A stretch of DNA of 13,337 nucleotides from Synura sp. LO234KE (GCA_015143735.1 VKHC01000317.1:1-13337), one strand, 5' to 3'; counted from the first letter of the stretch, positions 1 to 8,698 are shown. Program-made: numbers and translations. The notes: generated from the sequence alone by a model not told the origin.

Positions 1-1141
1 GATCGCAGTCTCTCTGACGCACGTCGGCAACCAGTACGCAAACTCGACTCTAACGTGTTATTTTCCGATATCTCCTGAAGGTGGCTCGCCAGATAGGCAG
101 CGCGATTGAGATTGACGGTTACGGAGACCTCGCCTACAAACGCTCGGACGATGACGTTATTGAACTCCGGTAGTATGGCAGGTGGCAGGATGGGGATGGG
201 CTCAGGAGGCTCCAGCCGTTGGCTACTAAGACTGGCTTCCGCAGTTTGACATATTTGCATGTAGAGTTGTGGATTGGCGCTCTGCAGATCATCTAATGAC
301 AAGCGATCCACCATTCTCATTTCGGTGTACATCTGCGCGGACAAATATTACAAGGAATAAACACAGTGTATTTGCAATGCGAAAAAGAGTGGGGTTCATT
401 TCGCGAGGAAAACTAACTTTGTCCAAAATAACTTGCATCTCCGCTTTAACAGGTCCGGGTATTTTACGAGGTGGGGGTCTTCTAGGCATAGGAGTTATAT
501 CCTCTTCCTGTTCAATCATTAAACTAATTATAATTTGATTTATTGTAAAAATGAATACTTTCGGAAGCTCCTTTCGCGCAAGTGGCTGAATGCAAACTAT
601 TCGAGTGCCAATGTGCGCTCGCATTGCAGCCAGCAAGTCCCGCGGTAATATTTTTCTCTCTTCCCAAGTGCTAAGTAAGTAATCTAAACGAGCTTTATCA
701 GTATCGTTCAACTAAATATATATTAATCAATATCAAAGAACGTATGATGGAAAGTACTTATACACACTTCATCAAACACTCGTCTGAAAACTTCAGCTAT
801 ATGTGATGCGAATAATTGCACATAAGGTCCTCCAACATTTTTAAGGACAGAGTCAACCAAGTAAAACAATGGAACTTTAACAGCTAAATTTGTCAGAGGC
901 TAACAAGGGAAAAGGAGGCAAAGATATATTATTTAAAGATTAGGGTGGCTTTAAAATCTTAAAAATGATTTACATCAATAATTCTGGCTATCAAAATATC
1001 TGCGATGTGATCAGCGATATTCGCATTCTTTTCAGCGAATGCAGTAAGTTCAAAAATGGTCATTTTATCAGGCCATATGCGTAACTTAGATAATCGATAC
1101 TCATAATCTGCCACTACTCTCTCCAACCCCGATGCACGCAT
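1..1141 (-). CDS. PCF11: PCF11-type CID protein, four exons, 3' end outside window
   Basis: This is a subunit of the nuclear pre-mRNA cleavage and polyadenylation machinery (CF IA / CF IIm type) that binds the phosphorylated RNA polymerase II C-terminal domain. Exons read on the minus strand are 1141-974, 899-768, 711-418 and 332-1. All three introns join in phase 0 and the frame stays open to the window edge, giving at least 110 residues in the last exon. Residues 1-135 form a CTD-interacting domain: helices of the VVADYEYRLSKL and LTAFAEKNANIADHIADIL type, the hallmark LVDSVLKNVGGPY at about 70-82, and LLSTWEERKILP at about 112-123, the counterpart of the Pcf11 STW motif. A proline-rich segment lies at 174-187. 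The ATG at 1141 is preceded by an in-frame TAA. CID proteins of the RPRD/SCAF type are the alternative, but the motif pattern fits Pcf11 best. A 51-base in-frame segment (508-558) may be another intron. Confidence 0.8.
333..417 (-). other. PCF11 intron 3
   Basis: This is an 85-base intron with 5' GTTAGT and 3' TTTGTCCGCGCAG. Phase 0 joining links ...MQVILDK to MYTEMRMVDR. Read-through instead gives a hydrophobic stretch and a stop, while the spliced frame stays open for 332 bases to the window edge. Confidence 0.8.
508..558 (-). other. possible optional intron in PCF11 exon 3
   Basis: The 51 bases start with GTATTC, end with TTGAACAG and are a multiple of three without a stop, so they can be read either way. 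If translated they encode a hydrophobic 17-residue patch (residues 152-168) inside an otherwise polar, proline-rich linker. If spliced, LARKELPK joins EEDITPMP smoothly. Base composition (AT-rich) resembles the other introns. It could be a constitutive or a retained intron. Confidence 0.5.
712..767 (-). other. PCF11 intron 2
   Basis: This is a 56-base AT-rich intron with 5' GTGTGT and 3' TATATTTAG. Phase 0 joining links ...RRVFDE to LNDTDKAR, giving the expected CID helix order. Confidence 0.83.
900..973 (-). other. PCF11 intron 1
   Basis: This is a 74-base intron with 5' GTAAAT and 3' CCCTTGTTAG on the minus strand. Phase 0 joining links ...ARIID to PLTNLAVK. Without it the frame stops four codons later. 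The joined sequence restores a continuous CID helix. Confidence 0.85.
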
Positions 1142-1269
1142 AGTTATATTTTATGATCGAAGATGTTGGTAGCAGAAGAGGCCGCGAAGAACCACAGCAT
1201 ATCGTTCCTTCCAATAATTGAAGTTCATTACGTTACAATTCAATCAACAATTGGGTAATATATATAGAA
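1142..1269. promoter_or_regulatory. shared divergent promoter region, PCF11 / kanadaptin
   Basis: Only 128 bases separate the two start codons, so both 5' untranslated regions and promoters must fit here or overlap the genes. The stretch is AT-rich. It carries TTATATTTTAT next to the PCF11 start and TAATATATATAG next to the kanadaptin start. In-frame stops close both frames upstream (TAA just before 1141 on the minus strand, TGA at 1219 on the plus strand), which supports the chosen starts. No specific factor site is recognised. Confidence 0.5.
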
Positions 1270-3289
1270 ATGGCAAAAAAGTACGATGTTCCGGAATGGG
1301 CGGCCACACCGGAAGAAAGTTTCAGCCTGGAAGTGCTCAAAAATGGATCAATCATTGATAATATTGAGCTTTGTGGTAAAGATCATTTTGTTTTTGGAAG
1401 GCAGCCGGATATTTGTGATTTTCTGCTTGATCATGAATCAATATCTCGACAGCATGCGGTGTTACAATTTAAAAACGACGGCTCACTTCAATTATATGAT
1501 CTCGGTAGTAGTCTAGGAACGTTTCTAAACAAGAATCGTTGTCCCCAGCGTCAATATGTTCGCGTATTCGTTGGCGACATCGTGAAGTTCGCAGGATCCA
1601 CGCGTCAGTACCTCGTTTGCGGTCCTTCTAATCAGATGCCAGAAGAATATGATAGCGCAAATATGCAAAAGTATCGACAAAAGCTCTCCGAACGAACGAT
1701 TTTGATGGAGAAGAAAAGGGAGGAGGAGAGTTCACTCGGAATATCTTGGGGATTTGCCGATGATGCACCACCGGAAGATTGGGAAGAAGAAGCTGAGAAG
1801 CGTTCCCACATTGAGGAGGAAAAGGAGAAAAAGTTACCAGCATACGTCAAGAATGACCCCAACTACGACCGCAAATACGGGGAATCATTCAGTGCATCAT
1901 TGGTCGAGTCCGAAATAGTAGAAAAAGATAGGGAAATATATGAGAAGATTAAGGCGAAAGAGAAGAAAATTCAGAATATGCAGGAGGAGATCCGACGCAT
2001 TTACATGAAAGAGAAGAAACAAGAGGGTGAATTGACAGAGGGTCAGCAAGCCGCAGTCCAACGCAACGACCAGCGCATCGAGGTGTTGAAGAATGAAATA
2101 GAAGAATTGGAGATGAAAATTAGGACGAATAACAAGTATAGGGAATCTGGACAAGGACCTCGATCTGCTCAAGGTAAATCTGCGAGAGATGCTGATAACG
2201 ACGATGTCATAGATGAAACTAATGTAACCGCTGCTGATGCATCAACGAATTGGAGGCTGAAGCGCCGTTTATCTAAGAAATCTTCCCACTCCGTAGTCCA
2301 GACCCAGAGAAATCAGACGCATGCTTATTCGTACGAAGAACTATGTGCAGAGAGTCAAGAGGTGCAGCTCAAGTTAAATGAGTTATCCCAGGAAATCTGT
2401 ACTCTAAATGAAGTCATTTCCAAGGGCATTGTAGTCTCCTCAGCACGCCCTGAGTCTCCATCAAATAGCGGAGAGAAGGATGGCGATGCCATGACACTAG
2501 ACGACGTGCTTCTGGACCTGAACCGCCGAGAAGCTGTCGCCAAGAAGCAACGACTGGAACAGCAACTGAGAGATAACATGACTCGTTTCGGCACCGTGAA
2601 CAAACTGCTTAAGATCGCTACACCAGCTATAATCTATCGTAAGGCGGTGATCACCTCCGATCCCTCGGCACGGTCTCCTGCTCCTCCCCCCCCCTCTCCC
2701 CTCTGTCAACCATCTCGACGTTTCCATCGAGCAGGGCAACACAAGCTCTCTAAATTCAGATGTCGTCCCTGAGATCAATAGCGAAGATTTGCGTCCGGAT
2801 GATGCCCAACGATTTGATAATCTAGCATGTCCTGTGGCGGTTACAGGTCAGTCAGTGATGTCCTTGGCTGTGTCCGAGACTTCGCTGGATTCACAGGGCG
2901 CAGACACGACCTTAGGCGAGACGACCTTAAGCGACACGACCTTCAGCGTGGAGATGCGGGCGGGGGTCAGCGGTACGTCTGTAAGGAAGGAGACGAGGCG
3001 GACGAGCGAGGAGAGACACACCGTGGGAAATTCGATGAATTTGTCAGTTACAGAGCAGCAGTTGGCGAATACAAATAAACGTAAGCGGGATTCAGTACTT
3101 GGCCCGTCCAGGCCGCATCCCAACGCATTGAACCCCCAGCAGATATTCCGACCCAACGTCGCCACGTTGGCACCTGCGCCTGTTCTTCCGTCTGGAGACA
3201 TGTTAGAGGGTGGAGAGTCTACGTGGGTTCCGCCTAAGAACCAAAGTGGTGATGGACGCACGGCTCTGAACCTGAAATACGGTTACTGA
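1270..3289 (+). CDS. SLC4A1AP: kanadaptin homologue (FHA domain), frame change at a C9 run
   Basis: Kanadaptin is a nuclear FHA-domain protein found with spliceosomal complexes. Its anion-exchanger link is known only in mammals. Residues 5-24 carry the family opening VPEWAATPEESFSLEVLKNG. The FHA domain spans about 19-118 with FGR, SRQHAVLQ and DLGSSLGTFLNK, the phosphothreonine-binding loops. Then come SSLGISWGFADDAPPEDW (155-171), a lysine/glutamate-rich coiled coil (about 218-286) with the kanadaptin-like TEGQQAAVQRNDQRIE, and DDVLLDLNRREA. This frame ends at 2772. The true C-terminus continues in the next frame from about 2695 and ends WVPPKNQSGDGRTALNLKYG-Y, stop at 3287-3289, the family's signature tail. 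Total length is 2020 bases, one more than a multiple of three. Removing one C from the run at 2686-2694 would give about 672 residues. The gene otherwise appears intronless. Confidence 0.85.
2639..2759 (+). other. SLC4A1AP: frame-change zone in kanadaptin
   Basis: The upstream frame and the downstream frame overlap here around nine C at 2686-2694. Coding-like sequence in the downstream frame begins right after the run (LPSVNHLDVSIEQGNTSS), which argues for a one-base homopolymer difference. Two splice solutions also restore frame: 2647-2734 (88 bases, weak GTGATC) and 2639-2759 (121 bases, GTAAGG to TTCAG). Both would be GC- and pyrimidine-rich, unlike every other intron in the window. The homopolymer reading is preferred. 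Confidence 0.6.
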
Positions 3290-3439
3290 CCCGAGTCGAA
3301 GAGAGAGGGCTGGCTATCTACTTCGTTGCTGGTGTATTTATTCTATATTCTGAATGTAATCGTTCCTTGTTCTGCGTTTCGGTGAACTCATATGTTTCCA
3401 AAAATTTTTATAGTTAATTGCAGTGGTAGAAGAAAAGAT
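3290..3439. other. kanadaptin 3' flank
   Basis: This is AT-rich sequence following the kanadaptin stop, presumably the 3' untranslated region and terminator. No canonical AATAAA was found. No open frame or repeat of note was seen. Confidence 0.4.
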
Positions 3440-3930
3440 AATAATGACAGATCGAAATAAGAGCTGAGTGCGCGCATCCCACCATAAGAACCACTTCCTC
3501 CTTCGTACCAACTAGCAAGCCCCATGACTGAGTGGAGAGCTCTAGATCAGGTGCCTACACTTGGAGCGCTTACTAGGTTCGCCGAAAATCAAATTGTTAA
3601 TTATAGAGTCGGCGTGTAAGATGATAAGAGAAAATATGCAATACAAGAAGACTACGTGAATGACCAACCTCTATGCGCGTGAATCAAGATGTAAGTCCCT
3701 TCACGAGGGGAAAGGGAACCGTTGAGCGGACAATATAGTTGGCGGGTTCTATCTCTAGTAGCCTGCAAGATCACCATGGTACTTCTTACAAACGTGCATG
3801 TTGTTAACACTGGCAACGCAAGAACGCATGGCTTGATGTCGACCCATGTGGAGGACGACTACGCGAAAGCTTCGATGAGGAGGGAAGAGAGGTGTTGGAA
3901 ATCGTCGGCAGGCCATCTGCTCCACAACAG
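3440..3930 (-). pseudogene. weak trace of a second retroelement integrase
   Basis: Minus-strand translation in changing frames gives pieces in the order expected of an integrase. First comes TWVDIKPCV with a nearby RCQC, resembling the tail of the zinc-binding domain (about 3845-3800). Then GTYILIHAHRGWSF (about 3697-3655) resembles the G-YIL first-strand segment. Then ALHSVMGLASW (3540-3508) stands where HSDnG is expected, and EEVVLMVGCAHSALI (about 3500-3455) follows it. Each piece is short, the second catalytic aspartate is not present, and stops separate the pieces. This is a tentative reading. Sequence beyond it (3930-4150) shows nothing recognisable. Confidence 0.3.
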
Positions 3931-4329
3931 TCTCGCCGCGCCGCTCCTGAAAGTCTTATAGTGAGTTACGATGTGGTGATAAGTTAGACACTAATAGACA
4001 TGTGAGCGAGATAGAAAATTCCCACCCCCATCAAAAGCATCTTCCCAAAATTAGTATAGTAAGATTCAGCTGAAACAAGAACAGACCAGAATGAGAAGAC
4101 ACTCCGTATCACTCCCGCCAGAAGTGGAGAAGACGGTTACGATAAATAATGACTTACCAATAAAGAACCGACCGCTGCACAGCCGAGAGGTGGGCAATAT
4201 ATGCCGATGTTGTGAGATGGTCCCGGCGCAACCGAGAGGGTCGGGAAGGTCTATGAACAGGACTGCTCCAAGATGGAGAGGAAAGAGGTGCGCCGGCAGG
4301 TAGCGGTGGCGGCTGGGTAAGCTGATCGG

Positions 4330-4800
4330 ACAATCCGGAGCATCCCCGAGCGGCTAGTCGGTCAGCGGTAGCGTTGCTTGAGGTCTCGAGGCCGTTGCTG
4401 TGGAGTAAGCTTTGGTCCAGCCGAGGATAGATTGTCGTAGTGTTTGGCAAAGGCCAGTCCCCGGCGGATGCGCCGGATAAGATCCATATTACGGCGTCCT
4501 TTGACTGAATTAATCGCAAATAAGCGAACACAATACTCGCTGTCAGAAAGGATGTTAAAATTCCGGCGAGAGGTTGAACCCGGAGGTCTGGAAGAGAGTA
4601 TCCATTGTATGGCGTGGTAGAAGGCGCTGAGCTCGTCCGTGTTGTTGGTTGGCCGCGCTCCAACTCCCGCCTGCTCCCTCGGGTCCGAAACGACTGGGTC
4701 GTCATAGTGGCCACAGACACGCACTCACCACCCCGCGATGCCCAGCGCCTTGACGCCGAGTGGTCGGTAAACAATGCGGCAGTTGGAGAGGGTAGTGGGG
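4330..4800 (-). pseudogene. RNase H domain remnant, two compensating frameshifts
   Basis: RNase H cleaves the RNA strand of RNA/DNA hybrids during retrotransposition. The first strand motif ALFTDHSAS lies near 4765 in one frame. The core ARPTNNTDELSAFYHAIQWI and ILSDSEYCVRLF with SVKGRRNMDLIRRIRR lies in a second frame (4655-4460). The last motif HSNGLETSSNATADRLAARG (about 4400-4345) is back in the first frame. The four catalytic acids are all still visible: D in TDHS, E in DELS, D in SDSE, and D in ADRLA. The domain is therefore diagnosable but cannot be translated as one protein. Confidence 0.75.
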
Positions 4801-5334
4801 GCTGACCCAAGGACAAAACCGACTGAACGGAATGCACTGTCTGCTGTTACGTTTTAAATCGCTTGACGTCGTTTTGAACACGGAAACTCTTGAGCTGGGC
4901 TTCCTTTCAGGAAGCGTATACCCTGGTACGTGCCGGAGCCGGATGCCGTAGAAGCTCTTAGGTTCCGAAACCGGCCGGGGATGATAGAGCATGAATTCCA
5001 GCTGGAAGTAATGAAGTAGACCAGGGTCCGTGCATGAGAAGGCGCTGCTTCTAGATATTTAGCTTGTTTCTCCCTTTTCCTATTCCCGTCAATGCTGGAG
5101 ACAAGCTGACGACTGAAGGTGGTCAGCTCCGCGTAAATTGCTGCAGAGAAGTCCTTGGAGAGTCAAGCCATAGGGAGGAGTTCGAGTTGGGTAGTCTCCA
5201 GTTACCTCGGCAAATACAGTGACCGTATGGGAAGAGTACGTACGAACTCCATGAAACGGGGGACCAAATATTGTTCAAGGTTAAAGTCTAGGGAGTATTG
5301 TGCCAAAACCGCGTCCGAGGCTTGGCATCCTCGG

Positions 5335-5402
5335 GCACAGGTGAAACACGTGGTCGTACGTGTTCTCAGAAGTGTGGTCAGCCGCAGAGCGCACACGTCA
5401 GG
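5335..5402 (-). pseudogene. retroelement zinc-binding motif split by a frameshift
   Basis: On the minus strand CALCG (C-x2-C, about 5397-5383) is followed in a shifted frame by TSENTYDHVFHLCPRM (about 5370-5330), giving H-x4-C. Together they form the C-x2-C, H-x4-C pattern of the zinc module found between reverse transcriptase and RNase H in many LINEs. The stretch between about 5330 and 4840 keeps no other recognisable motif. Confidence 0.6.
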
Positions 5403-5721
5403 AGCTGGGTCCTGCTCTTGATGGTGCGGCGCCCTAGCACTAATTATGCCGAATGCCCAGTGAAGTTCGTATAGGAGTTTACTGTGAGTGTCTTGAGGTA
5501 GGGAAGCGAGGTTGAGCACTTTAGAGGCGCGATGAGAGAAATGGGATATTATATCTTTCCACATGGGTGGGTCTGCCCGGTTTGGCATCCCTGGAGCGTT
5601 GGGAGTAAACAAGACGAGATGGCTTTATTCATGATTCGATGGCAGTGATCGGCTTCGGTGCGTCTGTCGTAATAAGCCGCAGGAGAAACAATTGGGGCTC
5701 CGAATAGATAAATTCTTCATA

Positions 5722-6480
5722 TTAAGCTGAAGAGGAGATCAGATCCTTGAAGTACGGCAGCAGAATCTTGTCGCCGTCATCAAATTTCACACAGAAAAAC
5801 TTCTCCGATCTCGTCCTAGGACCTCCTCTCCAGTAGTGTATCTTACGAATTACAAACTGATCCGCGTCCAGCAAGCTGCTTTGTATGCCTCCTTATATCC
5901 GATCTGACAAACAGCGTGAAATAAAATACGAGCTATCGTCACTCGCAATAGTAGCAGCCAGAGGGCGCGCTCCTGTTTCCGAATCGACGCCGTCATTGAT
6001 GACAAACAGCACGAGAGACAAAATGGTCGAATCTGATCATTTCTTGGGTTTTTGAGACCGTGTTCCAGAGTTCGCAGTTGACGCAAGAACGGCTGAATTC
6101 CGCCCTCGACGCCATTCGACTCGCGCCTATTAAACAAACTAGATAACCCGCATAACACCCATTCGATCCGTAACCTTCTGAACGACTTCAGCCATAAGGC
6201 ATGATCCGAGGTCCGACCACAATTCATCATAAATGCCTAACGTGCAGAAGATGGATAACGCGGACGCCACAGTGTGAGAGGTGTGCTCCTTCGCAGACGT
6301 ATAGAACACAATGCCGACGACGAGACACGGGTTCCCAGCTTCGTCCATCGGTGTGACGGTCAATAGGCCAATACCTACAGCTCAATAATTGTATTCCTTC
6401 TTTAAGTGACAATAGTCTAGCTCCACGTATGTATCCATCCCGTCGGTCCTTCCGGCATATACGCGCTTAGATATGTAGCT
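5722..6480 (-). pseudogene. Ty3/Gypsy-like integrase fossil with chromodomain-like tail
   Basis: Minus-strand pieces follow the order of a DDE integrase. DGMDTYVELDYCHLKK (about 6440-6395) resembles the end of the zinc-binding domain. WPID and TPMDEAGNPCLVVGIV (about 6375-6310) carry the first catalytic region. LGIYDELWSDLGSCLMAEVV (about 6240-6180) holds the second aspartate in WSDLG. NRRESNGVEGGIQPFLRQL (about 6130-6075) supplies the glutamate. INDGVDSETGARPLA and SDDSSYF (about 6000-5915) match the post-core region. FVIRKIHYWRGGPRT to DDGDKILLPYFKDL, ending at the TAA at 5722-5724, looks like a chromodomain or related C-terminal module. At least four frameshifts separate the pieces, so it is inactive. 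No intact reverse transcriptase was found upstream. Confidence 0.7.
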
Positions 6481-7464
6481 CGGAAGGTTTACCGCCTGCT
6501 TCAACTTCTAACGCATACAGTTGATTCTCATCTTCAGCAAATTGAAAGCTAGACTTTAGCCCTGAATGCTCTAACATGTCTCATCAGGCAGTTAACGTCC
6601 GTATTTCCGATTGAAAGCCGTCTCGTTTACATGAGACGTGCATATTTCACAGCTACTAGTCAGTGACTGTATTCTTGGCGCCCGATACACTTGTCGAATA
6701 AACATGGCAAAATATTGAAAAATACGTATCATCTCATCCCATCATAGGAAGTGCATCAAATCAGACCCCCTTTCGTATGCTTTCACGGCGTTTCCTAACA
6801 AATTCACCATATTTTTTCACAGTCACGGCACAGCACGCGCAACACGGATATCGACCTCCGCCAACGTGAGCGCCTCATAAAGATAATTATTCGTCAATAT
6901 CGAAGGCCATAATATTATTTCTACCTATGGATTCAACAAGCAATAGCATAGCAGTAGGAGCATAAAAGCTACTGTGAGTGTCGCATGGCAGATGCACTAG
7001 TCCGGCAACGACAATGCTTCAGTTACCAAACCACCTTTAGGGTACTTAGGCAGTGCACTGCATTTAACGACATATATATTATACCCAAAATCGCAAAAGT
7101 TGAACCAAAATAGATTCTCAAAGGGATTTCCACCCTCCACTGGTCCGTAGACGTATAGAAATTGAAGTTACGTGGTTGAGATGGCACATTGCAGTGGGGT
7201 TAGTTAGAAGCTACGCCCTATATAGCTGCGATGCTGCAACTATGGAGTTCAGTGCAAATAAGAAGATTATGGATACGTTTTTGAAGTCAACTTATTAAAA
7301 TTTATAAGGATTTGACAACTTGCAGGAATATTCGATTTGATTGTAAGCACAATTTTTTTATTTTTGCATTCTTGATAATAATGAGCCTGTGGCACCCAAG
7401 AGTTCACGTGGCGAGGAAAGTAATAATCATATAAAAACTATGAGTTCGCGAAAAGAATGGGTAC
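6481..7464. other. intergenic stretch without recognisable gene
   Basis: No frame is open for a credible length on either strand. The position, just upstream of the integrase fossil on its strand, is where reverse transcriptase and RNase H of the same element would lie, but no F/Y-x-D-D or related motif was seen. It may be the more eroded part of that element. From about 7260 the sequence becomes markedly AT-rich. Confidence 0.4.
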
Positions 7465-7483
7465 AAACCGGTCCCACATTGCA
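7465..7483 (+). repeat. left terminal inverted repeat
   Basis: AAACCGGTCCCACATTGCA. It pairs with 9407-9425 on the opposite strand, with 13 contiguous matches followed by two mismatches and four matches. Confidence 0.6.
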
Positions 7484-7493
7484 TTTTCAGACC

Positions 7494-7550
7494 AGTTTAT
7501 CTTGCGATAAACTCGTTTTGATCGGTTTACCGTGAATAAACCGGTTTATC
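7494..7550. repeat. hairpin cluster at left end of the element
   Basis: Three perfect inverted repeats follow each other. AGTTTATC (7494-7501) pairs with GATAAACT (7506-7513) across a 4-base loop. CGGTTTA (7523-7529) pairs with TAAACCG (7537-7543) across 7 bases. ATAAACCGGTTTAT at 7536-7549 is a 14-base palindrome. They share the AAAC(C)GG core with the terminal repeat, suggesting repeated protein-binding sites. Confidence 0.65.
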
Positions 7551-7589
7551 AAGTTACTAAACCAATCACAGTATTATGTGTCAATATAA

Positions 7590-8065
7590 TCTGCAGGATA
7601 ATAACAAATTTTGGCAGCAATTTCCCAGCTGCGGTACACGTCGCTCACATCCGAAGGCTACTTACTTTTCAAATTTACTTTGAAAGAAAACGGACGGACG
7701 ACTGTCCCCAATTTTTCAGAATTAGTTTGTATACCACATTTTTTACCTTACCCAGAATTGAGAAAATAAAGTTTTCTTTCTTTGACAAGTGCGAACAATC
7801 ATGCGGAGGTTAAGTTTTTTCTTTTTAAATAAACCGATGCGGCGGTTGAGGTTTTTTATATAAACCACACGTACAACTTTTTTCCAACACCCTAAGGTCG
7901 AATGCTGCTGATACGCTGAATCAAGTGTGCATAAATATCTTTAATAGCAAACTTCATTTATGTAAGTCAAACCTCTAATCAACTCGGAACGATGTCGCTG
8001 TTTGCTCGTAGCCTCGAAAACATTCTCATAAACAATGTCGTCGTTCCTCGATGATGCTCGGATTT
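7590..8065 (+). repeat. dispersed repeat, copy A
   Basis: Blocks here recur in the same order and orientation at 8810-9165. Examples are GAAAGAAAACGGACGGAC (compare TGAAGAAAACGGATGGAC), CACCCAGAAT-like CTTACCCAGAATTGAG, a GCGAACAATCATGCGG block, and near the end GTCGTCGTTCCTCGATGATG. Copy A is longer by an insertion around 7810-7990 that contains two AATAAACCG/ATAAACC motifs. Confidence 0.6.
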
Positions 8066-8119
8066 TCCTACATAAGTTCCCAGTTTGATTCCTCGGGAAG
8101 CCTTGAAAATTCATTCGTA

Positions 8120-8290
8120 ATCGAAAAAAACTCTTCTCTTCTGCATGAGTCGAGATATAACTGATGAAAATTTCCACTCAGAATATGAGGAGCGAAATAT
8201 ATGGATCGAGAAAAACTCTTCTCTTCTGCATGGGTAGAGATATAACTGATGACCATTTCAACTTTTCGAATAAGCGGAGCAAAATATATG
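8120..8290 (+). repeat. 85-bp tandem duplication, two copies
   Basis: Copy 1 begins ATCGAAAAAAACTCTTCTC at 8120 and copy 2 begins ATCGAGAAAAACTCTTCTC at 8205. Both continue with TTCTGCATGRGT, AGATATAACTGATGA and end GARCRAAATATATG. The copies differ by scattered substitutions and a small indel. Confidence 0.85.
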
Positions 8291-8698
8291 AATCTAAGAT
8301 TTGCATATTTGCGGACAAAATATAGGAATTTTATGACTTTAATACAAGTCTTAAAAATTAGGCGGGTGTACATTTGCATAACAAGAAATTTTAAAAAACT
8401 CGTACTTCGAAATTTTGAAAAAGTTACAGAATACCATAACGTCAGCGTGTTGTCTAAATCAACACACAAATTACTTATTATGGAATTGTTCATGATATCG
8501 GTGGCGAGCATGTTTTGCAAATAATATTCAAAAAGAATCCGGATGGCATGGTTTATTCTCAGAAATAAAATGGTCAAACCCGGCTTTACTTCAAATAAAC
8601 TAAGAGTTTGTGAATAAAGTAAACATAATCGGGTATAAATTTGTATTTTTTGACTAGTTTTTCTCCAAATAAACCAGTGCTGATTGGTTTCTTCTGAG

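Larger units (their letters stand above)
4300..5620 (-). pseudogene. 5'-truncated LINE-like retrotransposon fossil (zinc knuckle and RNase H)
   Basis: Read on the minus strand, this is a decayed 3' portion of a retrotransposon polyprotein. An open stretch from about 5612 leads to a zinc-binding motif, and an RNase H domain follows about 600 bases further on. The order zinc motif then RNase H matches the zf-RVT / RVT_3 layout of plant-type LINEs (known for that family; assignment here is inference). No reverse transcriptase lies upstream: a Ty3-like integrase fossil begins within about 100 bases. This fits the 5' truncation usual for LINE insertions. Multiple frameshifts show it is dead. An unrelated-looking 227-residue open frame (4837-4154) is a composite of RNase H ends and out-of-frame middle, not a gene. 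No poly(A) tail or target duplication was recognised. Confidence 0.65.

Noticed and set aside
2497-3261. Minus-strand frames antisense to kanadaptin
   Set aside because: They are shadows of the well-supported plus-strand coding sequence.
3722-3961. 79-residue plus-strand frame
   Set aside because: The start is not convincing, no motif is recognised, and the opposite strand gives the better (though weak) integrase reading.
4154-4837. 227-residue open frame on the minus strand
   Set aside because: It contains only the first and last RNase H motifs. The middle is out of frame with the real domain and reads as Ser/Pro/Thr-rich filler. It is open because two frameshifts cancel.
5850-6230. 126-residue minus-strand frame taken as an independent gene
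   Set aside because: Only its first third matches integrase (NGVEGG). The rest is out of frame with the better integrase continuation, so it is part of the fossil.
7532-7813. 93-residue plus-strand frame in the left part of the repeat unit
   Set aside because: It starts within a hairpin cluster and covers dispersed repeat copy A. The corresponding stretch of copy B does not keep the frame open.
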